DNA from: Deltaproteobacteria bacterium
Lineage (GTDB): Bacteria; Myxococcota; B64-G9
Reading direction: 5' to 3'
Length of the DNA stretch: 47,593 nt
NCBI GenBank assembly: GCA_019314375.1
Contig: JAFCZJ010000026.1
Coordinates: forward strand, 1 to 47,593
Shown: piece after piece, positions 19,049 to 26,620 of the stretch
How the letters are laid out: each line of letters begins with the position of its first letter
Position numbering within the stretch: the first letter of the stretch is position 1
Notes under the pieces: model-generated
Told to the model about the DNA's origin: nothing
Databases searched by the model: none
The model's input: only the letters and a program-made list of their open reading frames with translations
Program-made: the position numbers and the translations under genes

Positions 19049-21079
19049 TCAGGAGCCCGTAGAAACCGCTCCGGAGCCGACCGCGTCTTGAATCTCCAAC
19101 TCCAAAGTCACCCTGGAGGCCAACTCCAATATCTTTCCGGCGGCGGGTCGTTGCCGCTTGACCCGTCCGCTGCCGGATACGATCACGTCCAAACCTTTGG
19201 GGCTCAGCTGGCCCACGGCTTCACGCACCGACAGGCCACGCAGGTCCGGCATGCGAATGACGCCAGTCGCCACCGACAACTCCTCTGGCGAGCCCGGCCA
19301 CTCCTCCAGCACCGGAGCCAAGATGGCCCCGGATCTCGGCTTGTCTATCTGAATGTTTTTCTCTGCCACGGGTTCCGGCGTATGCGCGGCGAAAACGCCC
19401 AGATATCCCAGGACGGCCTCCGCGATGCGCGCGAAAGGCGGCGCGGCCACGGTCCCACCGTAAGGACTTGTCGTCGGTTCGTCGACCACCACCAGGATGG
19501 CCAAGCGAGGAGAGTCAGCAGGCACGAAGCCCATGAAAGAGGCAACCCGCTTGTCCTTTGAGTAGCCACCGGCAATGAGATCCGCCTTCTGGGCCGTGCC
19601 CGTTTTGCCTGCCACCGCAAATCCAGGTACCGCGGCCCGAGTCCCCGTACCACCAGGCTCGGTGACGCCCACCATCATGTCGCGGACCGTGGAGGCCCAC
19701 TTGCCATCCAACACACGCCGGCCGACATCCGGTTCAAATTGCTCTCTTTCACGGCTCTGCTCGGAAAGCAGCGCCTTCAAAATCCGAGGCCGCCGCAAGA
19801 TGCCACCGCTGGCTACGGAGCAAAGCGCCGAAGTCATCTGCAAAGGCGTCACGCTGATGCCCTGACCGAAGGAAATCGTGGCCAAGCCCACGTCGGACCA
19901 ACGAGAAAACGGTCGCAAAATGCAGCGACTCTCACCGGGCAAATCCACCCCGGTTCGCAAGCCAAAGCCAAAATTTTTCAGCGAACGGTGCAAACCAGGC
20001 TTACCCAGAGCCATGCCCAGTTTGGCGGTACCCACGTTGCTGGAATGAACCAGCACTTCACGCAAGGGAATCTTACCAAGGCCACGATGGGAGTCATTGA
20101 TATGGTGCCGGCCGATGGCCAACCGGCCCTTCTCACAGTCGATCAGCTCGCCAGGCTTAACCACGCCTTCTTGCAGCGCCGCACCGATGGTGAAAATCTT
20201 CATGGTCGAACCGGGCTCGAAACAATCGGTGACCGAACGATTGCGATAACTCGATGGCTTGAAGGTCCAATACATGTTTGGGTTGAAATTGGGCACGTTG
20301 GCCATGGCCAAAATATCGGAGGTAGCCGGGTCCATGACCACCACCATGCCACCTTTGGCCTTGGACTCCGTGACGGCGCGTTCCAATTCTCTCTGCGCAA
20401 TTTCCTGGATGGTCAGATCGAGGGTCAGCACCAGGCTGACGCCGTCCGCTCCATCCGGGTCGGTCATGCCTTCGGAAAACAAGGTTCGGCCCCTGGCATC
20501 GCGTATGCCTTTGGCCAAAGTTGTCGATCCGCGCAAGCGAGAGTCAAAAAGGAGTTCAAGCCCCTCCAAACCACGGCCGTCGCCAGCAAAACCGATGAGT
20601 GAACTCGCGAGTTCGCGGGCAGGATAAAATCGCCGACTCTCCCTCGTGAAGTGCACGCCCGCAAGCTTCAGCTCGCGCACCCGATTGGCTTCCTCCTGCG
20701 GGATGCGTCGCTTGATCCATGTGAAGTGCTTACGCCGGGCAAGCTTTTTCTCCAACTTGCCTGCATTCAGATCCAGCGCTTTGGACAATGCACGAGCGAC
20801 GGCGGGCCCATCTTCCAATTCGGATGGCGTGACAAAAATCGAATCCGTCATAACGCTGACAGCCAAAGGAGCGCCATGCCTGTCCACGATGGCACCCCGC
20901 ATGGGCTCTAGGACGATCTGCCTCAGGTACTGGTCCTTGGCCAGGCCCTCAAGCCACTCGGCCTGGCTCACCTGGAGCTGCCACATGCGAAACGAAATGC
21001 CGCCCGCCATCAACACCAGCAAACCCGCCACCAGAATCAGGCGAATGTGCATCCATCGGGTGTTCTTGCGATCCGGCAT
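19049..21079 (-). CDS. ftsI: Septal penicillin-binding protein (FtsI/PBP3) with PASTA domain
   Basis: This 676-residue class B PBP is the septal transpeptidase. It has a cytoplasmic basic start, one transmembrane segment (about 12-30) and the dimerisation domain (EPMRGAIVDRHGAPLAVS). The transpeptidase motifs are complete: SxxK in EPGSTMKIF (Ser291), SSN at 346-348 and KTGTA at 492-496. A single C-terminal PASTA domain follows (about 610-665, MPDLRGLSVREAVGQL). PASTA on FtsI is usual in Gram-positives and deltaproteobacteria but not in E. coli. The stop of ftsL is 3 bp upstream. Confidence 0.95.
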   Translation of the reverse strand: MPDRKNTRWMHIRLILVAGLLVLMAGGISFRMWQLQVSQAEWLEGLAKDQYLRQIVLEPMRGAIVDRHGAPLAVSVMTDSIFVTPSELEDGPAVARALSKALDLNAGKLEKKLARRKHFTWIKRRIPQEEANRVRELKLAGVHFTRESRRFYPARELASSLIGFAGDGRGLEGLELLFDSRLRGSTTLAKGIRDARGRTLFSEGMTDPDGADGVSLVLTLDLTIQEIAQRELERAVTESKAKGGMVVVMDPATSDILAMANVPNFNPNMYWTFKPSSYRNRSVTDCFEPGSTMKIFTIGAALQEGVVKPGELIDCEKGRLAIGRHHINDSHRGLGKIPLREVLVHSSNVGTAKLGMALGKPGLHRSLKNFGFGLRTGVDLPGESRCILRPFSRWSDVGLATISFGQGISVTPLQMTSALCSVASGGILRRPRILKALLSEQSREREQFEPDVGRRVLDGKWASTVRDMMVGVTEPGGTGTRAAVPGFAVAGKTGTAQKADLIAGGYSKDKRVASFMGFVPADSPRLAILVVVDEPTTSPYGGTVAAPPFARIAEAVLGYLGVFAAHTPEPVAEKNIQIDKPRSGAILAPVLEEWPGSPEELSVATGVIRMPDLRGLSVREAVGQLSPKGLDVIVSGSGRVKRQRPAAGKILELASRVTLELEIQDAVGSGAVSTGS

Positions 21080-21082
21080 CTT

Positions 21083-21451
21083 CTAGTGCCTCTTCTCACC
21101 GACCCCGTCGGACGATGACCGCGGTCGTATGATCTGTTCAGGCTTGGGCTCGATCAGCCCCAGCTTCTCCGAGGCCAGCTTGCGCAAACGCCGAGGTGAC
21201 CTCAAAGTAGCCACCTCGACCTGCAGTTTGCGGCGCTCGGTAAGCAGCTTGCGATTTTCCCGCGCCGCCTCGGACAGGTCATAGCCGAGATGGACTTCCT
21301 GCAGGCGCGCGTGTACGTGGAGGATGGCGCCGGTCACCAAAATGACCAACACCAAGCTCCAGGCCCACCAGTTTCTGGGCAAGACCGCTCGGACAGATGG
21401 CCCTGATGGTGCCTTGGCTGCCGGCTTTTTCTTCTTCCGCTCAGCGACCAT
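21083..21451 (-). CDS. ftsL: Cell division protein FtsL-like
   Basis: This is a small bitopic protein of 122 residues. A basic, Pro/Lys-rich cytoplasmic tail (ERKKKKPAAKAPSG) leads to one transmembrane helix (WWAWSLVLVILVTGAILHV), then a coiled-coil region (AARENRKLLTERRKLQVEVATLRSP) ending in LRKLASEKLGL, typical of FtsL/FtsB. I chose ATG 21451 (MVAERKKK). The longer frame to 21532 would overlap rsmH by about 90 bp with an unlikely sequence. The chosen start overlaps the rsmH stop by 11 bp. Confidence 0.88.
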   Translation of the reverse strand: MVAERKKKKPAAKAPSGPSVRAVLPRNWWAWSLVLVILVTGAILHVHARLQEVHLGYDLSEAARENRKLLTERRKLQVEVATLRSPRRLRKLASEKLGLIEPKPEQIIRPRSSSDGVGEKRH

Positions 21452-22388
21452 CCGAAATCTCCTCAGCCACACGCTCCGCCGCGCGCAAGCGGGCCGAGCG
21501 AGACCGTGGGTTGGAACGAATCTCGTCTTCATCCGGCATCACAGCTCGCTTCGTCAGACGGCGCATGCTTATCTTGCGATTACAGCCGCAAGTCGGCAGC
21601 CCGGGAGGGCAGATACAGGGCCCCTCCAAGTCCACCAACCGTCGTTTGACCAGGCGGTCCTCCAAAGAATGAAAGGCGATAAACACCACCCGACCACCAA
21701 CCGCCAAGGGCTCCGGCAAACGCCGCAGCATGGACTCCAGCTCGTCCAACTCCTGGTTGACGAGAATGCGCAGGGCCATGAACACTTGGGTGGCGGGATG
21801 GGTCTTCCCGGGCCGACGCAGGCCGGGAACCAACTTGGCCAGCTCGGCGGTGTCTGTCAAAGCACCGCCGCGGTGAGCTTCCAGTATCCGATGAGCCAAC
21901 TTCTTCGCGCCGCGCACTTCTCCAAATCGCCTGAGCGCGAGAGCCAGCTCTTTTTCCGCCATGGTATCCAAAAGCTCAGCCAAACTTGGGCCGGCACTCG
22001 AGTCCATCCGCATATCCAAAGGGCCGGCTTGAAAACTGAACCCGCGTTCCGCCTGATCGAACTGCATGGAGGAAACACCCAAATCCGCCAACACGCCATC
22101 GGCCTGTTGCCATCCAACTTGCTCCATCAAGCGGGGGAGGTCTGAGAAACGGCCATGCACAAAGGTGCAACGATCCGAAAAAGGCGCAAGTCTGCGGGCG
22201 GCCATGGCCAAGGCGGCGGGATCCCTATCCACGCCCAACAAGCGACCATCCGGTGCGGAGAGCTCCAGCATGCGCTGGGCATGCCCCCCCGCCCCCAGGG
22301 TGCAATCCACATATGCACCGCCAGCTTTAGGCTGCATCAACTCCATGACCTGATCGGCCATGACAGGTTGGTGGGCCAACGCCTCCAC
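21441..22388 (-). CDS. rsmH: 16S rRNA (cytosine-1402-N4)-methyltransferase RsmH
   Basis: This 315-residue SAM-dependent methyltransferase (MraW) is nearly always second in dcw clusters. It begins HQPVMADQVMELM and has the SAM motif VDCTLGAGGHAQRMLE. LLGVDRDPAAL, the family block DLGVSSMQFDQAERGFSF and the C-terminal VVFIAFHSLEDRLVKRRL are intact. The start is a GTG at 22388 with AGGAGGG at good spacing. Confidence 0.96.
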   Translation of the reverse strand: MEALAHQPVMADQVMELMQPKAGGAYVDCTLGAGGHAQRMLELSAPDGRLLGVDRDPAALAMAARRLAPFSDRCTFVHGRFSDLPRLMEQVGWQQADGVLADLGVSSMQFDQAERGFSFQAGPLDMRMDSSAGPSLAELLDTMAEKELALALRRFGEVRGAKKLAHRILEAHRGGALTDTAELAKLVPGLRRPGKTHPATQVFMALRILVNQELDELESMLRRLPEPLAVGGRVVFIAFHSLEDRLVKRRLVDLEGPCICPPGLPTCGCNRKISMRRLTKRAVMPDEDEIRSNPRSRSARLRAAERVAEEISDGR

Positions 22389-22459
22389 CTGTATCCCTCC
22401 TGGACCAAGACCACTTCAAAGGCCCGGGGCCGATCGCGCAACCGGCGTCCCGGGAAAAC

Positions 22460-22906
22460 TCACAAACCCAAATCACCCAAGGCGTCGGCCAAATCACCGG
22501 CGCGCTCACGAGACTCGTCAAACATCTTTTTCCAGCCCTTGCCGGACCAAATCTCAATGGTGTCCACCATGCCCGCCCAGACCACTTCCTTCTTTAGCCC
22601 TGCGAAATTCCGCAAAGCAGGCGGGATCAAAATCCGCCCATGCCGATCGATGGGGCATTCGGTGGCACCGGAAACGAGCAGTCGCTTGACCTGCCGCACC
22701 TTGGGATCAAAACGGGGCAATTCACGGATACGCTCTTCCAGGGCCTGCCATTCAGTTACCGGGAAAGCGATCAAGCAGGGGTCGATAAAGGAAGTCACAA
22801 TCAAGCGATCGTCTGAGTAGCGGCTCGTCAGGATTTCTCTGAAGCGGGAAGGAATGCTCGAGCGCCCTTTGGCATCAATGCTGTGCTCGTAGCGACCCTT
22901 GAACAT
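22460..22906 (-). CDS. mraZ: Transcriptional regulator MraZ
   Basis: This 148-residue dcw regulator has two AbrB-like swapped-hairpin motifs, each with a DxxGR signature: HSIDAKGRSSIPSRFRE near the N-terminus and CPIDRHGRILIPPALR in the middle. The start is ATG 22906 with AAAGGTGAG before it. A longer frame to 22951 is not supported. It is the first gene of the cluster. The 10-bp-period operator at 22940-22979 lies directly upstream, consistent with the autorepression known for MraZ in E. coli. Confidence 0.95.
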   Translation of the reverse strand: MFKGRYEHSIDAKGRSSIPSRFREILTSRYSDDRLIVTSFIDPCLIAFPVTEWQALEERIRELPRFDPKVRQVKRLLVSGATECPIDRHGRILIPPALRNFAGLKKEVVWAGMVDTIEIWSGKGWKKMFDESRERAGDLADALGDLGL

Positions 22907-22939
22907 GAAGCGCTCACCTTTCGGTTTAAGTGTCGGGCG

Positions 22940-22979
22940 CATCTCCCACAATGAGACACGTCATGCCACTATTTCCCAC
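22940..22979 (-). promoter_or_regulatory. MraZ box: four 10-bp direct repeats
   Basis: Read on the minus strand, four units follow without gaps: GTGGGAAATA, GTGGCATGAC, GTGTCTCATT, GTGGGAGATG. Units 1 and 4 carry the full GTGGGA, unit 2 has one change and unit 3 keeps only GTG. MraZ is known to bind GTGGG-type repeats at 10-bp period. The last unit ends 33 bp before the mraZ ATG. A TTGACT (23012-23017, minus strand) upstream could be the -35, but the nearest -10-like TATGCT is 21 bp away, so the promoter is uncertain. Confidence 0.8.
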
Positions 22980-23104
22980 TTGCGAGCATAGTCGGTCATT
23001 CGAGCTCTCGAAGTCAAGAAAAAGTCCTGGTTTTCCTCAATAAACCATAGAGATAGGGGATAATTGGGTCGAGATCTGAAAAACTTTCATCATTGTGAGA
23101 ACAA

Positions 23105-23150
23105 AGAGCGACTATCCCATGTGTTACTTCACATAGAGCCACTATCATGT
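23105..23150. repeat. 30-bp-period direct repeat with embedded dyad
   Basis: AGAGCGACTATCCCATGT (23105-23122) and AGAGCCACTATCATGT (23135-23150) are near copies, offset by 30 bp. Between and across them lies the dyad ATGTG-N6-CACAT (23119-23134). They sit just upstream of the extended -10 and may be regulator sites. Confidence 0.55.
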
Positions 23151-23159
23151 TGTTATAAT
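23151..23159 (+). promoter_or_regulatory. Extended -10 promoter element
   Basis: TGTTATAAT is a perfect TG-N-TATAAT. No good -35 is found at 17 bp (TTCACA at 23128 is 20 bp away), which is tolerated by extended -10 promoters. Transcription would start near 23166 and serve the small membrane gene, proS and pncC. Confidence 0.5.
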
Positions 23160-23237
23160 TACGTATTTGACAATTTCAGCGTCTGGGATGGGAGATTCAG
23201 GGTTGATCCCTGCTTGCATCCCGCCTAATCTCCTCCT

Positions 23238-23510
23238 ATGAAGTTGGAAGAAAACAGACATGAAGAACAAATTGATGCGGTCACGGCATGCCTGCGCGAC
23301 GCGAGCCAAGAAATCCTTCGCGGAGATTTTGCGGTCGCCCGATCGCAGCTTGACAAAACCTCCGCCGAACTTCCCAAAGACGATCTGGAGCGCGTGGAAG
23401 CTGCTCGCTCCAGCATGAGACTCGATCCCGCCGCACTGGTGGTCGTGGTGCTTTGCCTGGCAGGCATCGCCACGCTCGCCATCCTCACGCTTTTCCACGG
23501 CGGCCAATGA
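23238..23510 (+). CDS. Small tail-anchored membrane protein, unknown
   Basis: This 90-residue protein is not recognised. The first 60 residues are charged and helical (EEQIDAVTACLRDASQEILRGDF, SQLDKTSAELPKDDLERVEAA) and the end is one transmembrane segment (ALVVVVLCLAGIATLAILTLF) followed by HGGQ, so it should be anchored at its C-terminus with the bulk in the cytoplasm. It ends 21 bp before proS and would be cotranscribed. There is no clear ribosome site before the ATG, which lowers confidence. The helical region resembles a half-TPR, but I cannot assign one. Confidence 0.55.
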   Translation: MKLEENRHEEQIDAVTACLRDASQEILRGDFAVARSQLDKTSAELPKDDLERVEAARSSMRLDPAALVVVVLCLAGIATLAILTLFHGGQ

Positions 23511-23531
23511 TCCGGAGAAACCGAACCAACC

Positions 23532-24968
23532 ATGGGCAAAGACAAAAAACTCACAACGCGTAGCGACGACTATAACCAGTGGTACTTAGACGTAATCCAG
23601 GCCGCCCGGCTTGCAGACCACAGCCCGGTGAAAGGCTGCATGGTGATCCGACCCAACGGCTACGCGCTCTGGGAAAAAATCCAGCGAGCCTTGGATGACA
23701 TGTTCAAAGAGACTGGCCACGTCAACGCCTACTTCCCCCTGCTCATCCCCGAGTCCTTCTTGAAAAAAGAAGCGGAGCACGTGGAAGGATTCGCCCCCGA
23801 ATGCGCCGTGGTCACCCACGGTGGCGGCCAAAAGCTGGAAGAACCCCTGGTGATCCGACCCACTTCGGAAACCATCATCTGGGCCATGTATCGCAAGTGG
23901 ATCGAGTCCCATCGGGATCTGCCCATCCTGATCAACCAATGGGCCAACGTCGTCCGCTGGGAAATGCGAACCCGACTCTTCCTGCGCACAACGGAGTTTC
24001 TCTGGCAAGAGGGGCACACCGCGCACGCCACCTCGGAGGAATCGGAAGAAGAGACCCTGCGCATGCTGGAAGTCTATCGCCGCTTCGCGGAAGACTTCAT
24101 GGCCATGCCGGTCATCCCAGGCATTAAAACTGAACGCGAAAAATTCGCGGGTGCCGTACGCACCTATAGCATCGAAGGCATGATGCAGGATGGCCGCGCC
24201 TTGCAGGCGGGCACCTCCCACAACCTGGGCCAAAATTTCGCCAAGGCCTTTGACGTCACCTTCCAGGACGAGCAAGGTCAACGCCAGTTTGTCTGGGCCA
24301 CGAGTTGGGGGGTCAGCACCCGACTCATCGGCGCCATCATCATGACCCACTCGGACGACAAGGGATTGATCTTGCCGCCACGCCTGGCGGCCACCAAGGC
24401 AACGATCATCCCCATCATGGGCAAAAAAGCCGATCCCGAAGTCGTCTTAGGCGAAGCGCGCAAGTTGGCCGAAGAGAGCGGCCTGGGCCGCGAGATCGAT
24501 ATCGATGATCGAGCCAACGTAAGCCCGGGTTGGAAGTACAACGACTGGGAACAACGCGGCGTGCCCTTGCGGATCGAATTGGGCCCGCGCGACATCGAGA
24601 ACAAGCAAGCCGTCATCGTCCGACGGGATACCGGCGAAAAGCAATTCGTGCCGCGTGACAAGCTGCCCGCCGTGCTCAAAGAAACCTTAGAGCAAATGCA
24701 AAAAGACATGTTCGCTCGCGCCCTGGCCCACCGGGAAGAAAACACCTATCCGGTGGAAGACGAGGCCGAGTTCAGGGCCAAGCTGGAAGATCCAGGCGGC
24801 TTTTTAATGGCCCACCATTGCGGCGAACGCGAATGCGAAGAACGCATTCAGGCCGAGACGAAGGCCACCATCCGCTGCATTCCCCTGGATGCGAAACAAG
24901 AAAATGGAACCTGCCCCTTCTGCGGCAAGGCATCCGACAAGCGCGTCATCTTCGCCAAGGCTTATTGA
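23532..24968 (+). CDS. proS: Prolyl-tRNA synthetase, archaeal/eukaryotic type
   Basis: This 478-residue class II synthetase charges tRNA-Pro. Motif 1 is around [18 protein letters not shown], motif 2 is [14 protein letters not shown] and motif 3 is [19 protein letters not shown]. The anticodon-binding domain follows. The C-terminal zinc-binding-like domain of the short archaeal/eukaryotic form is present: [32 protein letters not shown] and the closing tyrosine of IFAKAY. It lacks the editing insert of the standard bacterial ProRS. This type occurs in a minority of bacteria (mycoplasmas, Thermus, some deltaproteobacteria). Confidence 0.95.
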   Translation: MGKDKKLTTRSDDYNQWYLDVIQAARLADHSPVKGCMVIRPNGYALWEKIQRALDDMFKETGHVNAYFPLLIPESFLKKEAEHVEGFAPECAVVTHGGGQKLEEPLVIRPTSETIIWAMYRKWIESHRDLPILINQWANVVRWEMRTRLFLRTTEFLWQEGHTAHATSEESEEETLRMLEVYRRFAEDFMAMPVIPGIKTEREKFAGAVRTYSIEGMMQDGRALQAGTSHNLGQNFAKAFDVTFQDEQGQRQFVWATSWGVSTRLIGAIIMTHSDDKGLILPPRLAATKATIIPIMGKKADPEVVLGEARKLAEESGLGREIDIDDRANVSPGWKYNDWEQRGVPLRIELGPRDIENKQAVIVRRDTGEKQFVPRDKLPAVLKETLEQMQKDMFARALAHREENTYPVEDEAEFRAKLEDPGGFLMAHHCGERECEERIQAETKATIRCIPLDAKQENGTCPFCGKASDKRVIFAKAY

Positions 24969-24970
24969 GT

Positions 24971-25519
24971 ATGGGGCAAGCCCCCGAACTCCCTTTCTCC
25001 GACAACACGCACGCACTGGCTCAAATTGTGATCGAGGGCTTGACCGCACAGGGCCGCAATCTGGCCCTGGCTGAAAGCTGCACCGGCGGGCTGGTGGCGA
25101 AAACGCTCACCGACATCCCCGGCGCATCGGCCTGCTTTCTGCTCTCGGCCGTCACCTACGCCAACGAGGCCAAACGCGATCTGCTGGGTGTGTCCGAGAA
25201 AATCCTCGAAGACCACGGCGCGGTCAGCGCGCCTTGCGCCACCGCCATGGCCGAAGGACTACGCCGAATCTCCAGCGCGGACCTGGCCTTGTCCATCACC
25301 GGCATCGCCGGTCCCGGCGGCGGCAGCGAGGACAAGCCCATCGGCACCGTGTACTTCGGCCTGAATCAGAAATCAGGCACCCGCGTCCATCACCATGTTT
25401 TCCCGTCACAAGACAGATCAACGATCCGCGCCATGGCCTGTCACATGGCCCTGACGCTAATCCAAGAAACCTTGTTTGAAAACCCACGGGCGGGGATGAA
25501 CCCCGCCCCTACGTCTTGA
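24971..25519 (+). CDS. pncC: CinA C-terminal domain protein (nicotinamide-nucleotide amidase)
   Basis: This 182-residue protein matches the stand-alone CinA-C/PncC amidase, which deamidates NMN in pyridine nucleotide salvage. Family motifs are LALAESCTGGLVAKTL (catalytic Ser), SAVTYANEAKRDLLGV, GLRRISSADLALSITGIAGPGGG and KPIGTVYFGL. The start is ATG 24971, 2 bp after the proS stop. The last dozen residues (NPRAGMNPAPTS) are encoded by an extragenic palindrome (25488-25558), which seems to have replaced the original C-terminus. Confidence 0.9.
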   Translation: MGQAPELPFSDNTHALAQIVIEGLTAQGRNLALAESCTGGLVAKTLTDIPGASACFLLSAVTYANEAKRDLLGVSEKILEDHGAVSAPCATAMAEGLRRISSADLALSITGIAGPGGGSEDKPIGTVYFGLNQKSGTRVHHHVFPSQDRSTIRAMACHMALTLIQETLFENPRAGMNPAPTS

Positions 25520-25558
25520 GGCTTCTTGAATCCGTAGGGGAGGGCTTTATGCCCTCCC
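25488..25558. repeat. Composite palindromic element at the pncC 3' end
   Basis: Two hairpins, GGGCGGGG-ATGAA-CCCCGCCC (25488-25508) and GGGAGGGC-TTTAT-GCCCTCCC (25538-25558), are joined by a shared inverted pair CCCCTACG (25506-25513) and CGTAGGGG (25533-25540). It supplies the pncC stop codon and lies between convergent genes. It may stop transcription both ways but has no T tract. Similar GGGCGGGG/CCCCGCCCCTACG units are widespread repeats in other genomes (recollection). Confidence 0.75.
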
Positions 25559-25573
25559 GCGGTGCGAAGGGGC

Positions 25574-26539
25574 TTACTTCTCGGGCAAGCTGGTGATCAC
25601 GTCCCCGAAGGGTGCTGCCGTTTCTTTCTTCTTGCCGCCAAACTCGATCTCGGCGAAAACTCGACCGATCGCGGCGTCCACTTTCTTGACCACGCCCTTC
25701 TTCATGGTGCCGGCGTATGGGACGTAGACATTGTCGCCCACCTTGACTTCGGGCTTGACGGGCATGGCCACGCAGTCCGCCTTGTTCAAGACACTGACCC
25801 TGCCCGCGAAACCGAGGCCCAGAATCTTATCGCCGGCCACGCCGACGATCTTCGATCGCTTCCAGCCGAACTTGCCCTTGGCCACCACGGCTGTGCCCAC
25901 TTCGAATTCTTTTCCAATCTTGTGGAAGGTGTCGGGCTTGCAGATATCGACTTTCTTGCCGGCGCCCGAGGGGTTGTCGTAATCGATATCCAGATAGCGA
26001 ATCTTGGGTTCTGTTGGCGTGCCGCCTTCGACTACGATGGCTCGCTGCATGCCGGAACCACTCTGCCAGCGGGTCAAAATGATGTCACCGGGTTGAGCGG
26101 TCTCGCCTTTGCGTATGGCAACAATCATGGCGTTGGGCACCACCATGTCGGTGCCACTCAATCGCTTGACCTTGCTGTTTTCCTTGCCCGGCTCCAGCAT
26201 CTTGGCGCCGTAATAAATGAAAGTCGTCTTGGAGCCACCCTTTGCAAAACCACGGTCGATCCACTGCCGCGGCGGGCAGAGCACGAAATCACCGGCCTGA
26301 GCCTTCGTTTCCACCACGGGATAATCGAAGGGGATGGTGCCCGGTTTGGGCGCGGGCTTGGCGGCCGCCACGTCTTTCTTGACCTCGGGGGCATCCTTCT
26401 TGGCGACATCTTTCTTGGCCGGCGCGTCCTTTTTCACCGGCGCTTTATCAAGCTCGACATCCTTCTTGTCACATCCGGCCAACAAAAGGGCCAAGGCGGA
26501 TACTGATACCAACAAGGTCGTTCCGATTCGCTTCAACAT
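25574..26539 (-). CDS. Lipoprotein with Lys-rich linker and SH3/Tudor-like repeats
   Basis: This 321-residue protein starts at ATG 26539 (GGGAGGATTC upstream). The signal peptide ends in a lipobox (LLLAGC), then comes a low-complexity Lys/Asp/Ala linker (APVKKDAPAKKDVAKKDAP) of about 45 residues. The remainder shows three segments with the pattern of small SH3/Tudor-like barrels: PGDIILTRWQSG...RAIVVEG, VGTAVVAKGKFGWKRSKIVGV and VGDNVYVPYAGTMKKGVVKKV. I do not recognise a named family, and the fold assignment is inference. It could bind peptidoglycan or polymers. It is downstream of the H1-like gene with an 81-bp gap. Confidence 0.7.
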   Translation of the reverse strand: MLKRIGTTLLVSVSALALLLAGCDKKDVELDKAPVKKDAPAKKDVAKKDAPEVKKDVAAAKPAPKPGTIPFDYPVVETKAQAGDFVLCPPRQWIDRGFAKGGSKTTFIYYGAKMLEPGKENSKVKRLSGTDMVVPNAMIVAIRKGETAQPGDIILTRWQSGSGMQRAIVVEGGTPTEPKIRYLDIDYDNPSGAGKKVDICKPDTFHKIGKEFEVGTAVVAKGKFGWKRSKIVGVAGDKILGLGFAGRVSVLNKADCVAMPVKPEVKVGDNVYVPYAGTMKKGVVKKVDAAIGRVFAEIEFGGKKKETAAPFGDVITSLPEK

Positions 26540-26564
26540 GTGAATCCTCCCAAAGCGTTTGTTG

Positions 26565-26596
26565 TTCAATTGGAGATGCGTTCAATTGGAAATGCA
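26565..26596. repeat. Tandem 16-bp duplication
   Basis: TTCAATTGGAGATGCG (26565-26580) and TTCAATTGGAAATGCA (26581-26596) are adjacent near-copies, upstream of the lipoprotein and just past the H1-like stop. This is either slippage or a paired operator. Confidence 0.7.
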
Positions 26597-26620
26597 GTGT
26601 GGCATGGGGTCTTTACAGAA

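Larger units (their letters stand above)
22907..23237. other. Divergent intergenic region, mraZ / small membrane protein
   Basis: These 331 bp hold the MraZ box on the left, an AT-rich stretch, a near-direct repeat (23105 and 23135) and an extended -10 on the plus strand (23151-23159). No further gene is convincing. A 24-codon minus-strand frame (ATG near 23220, with AGGAGGAG upstream) is noted but not called. Confidence 0.5.

Noticed and set aside
23145-23507. Minus-strand frame of 120 codons opposite the small membrane protein, including a 24-codon stretch with a good AGGAGGAG
   Set aside because: The sequence is not protein-like and the plus-strand frame has a coherent charged-helix plus transmembrane layout. 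The 24-codon part could be real but has no other support.
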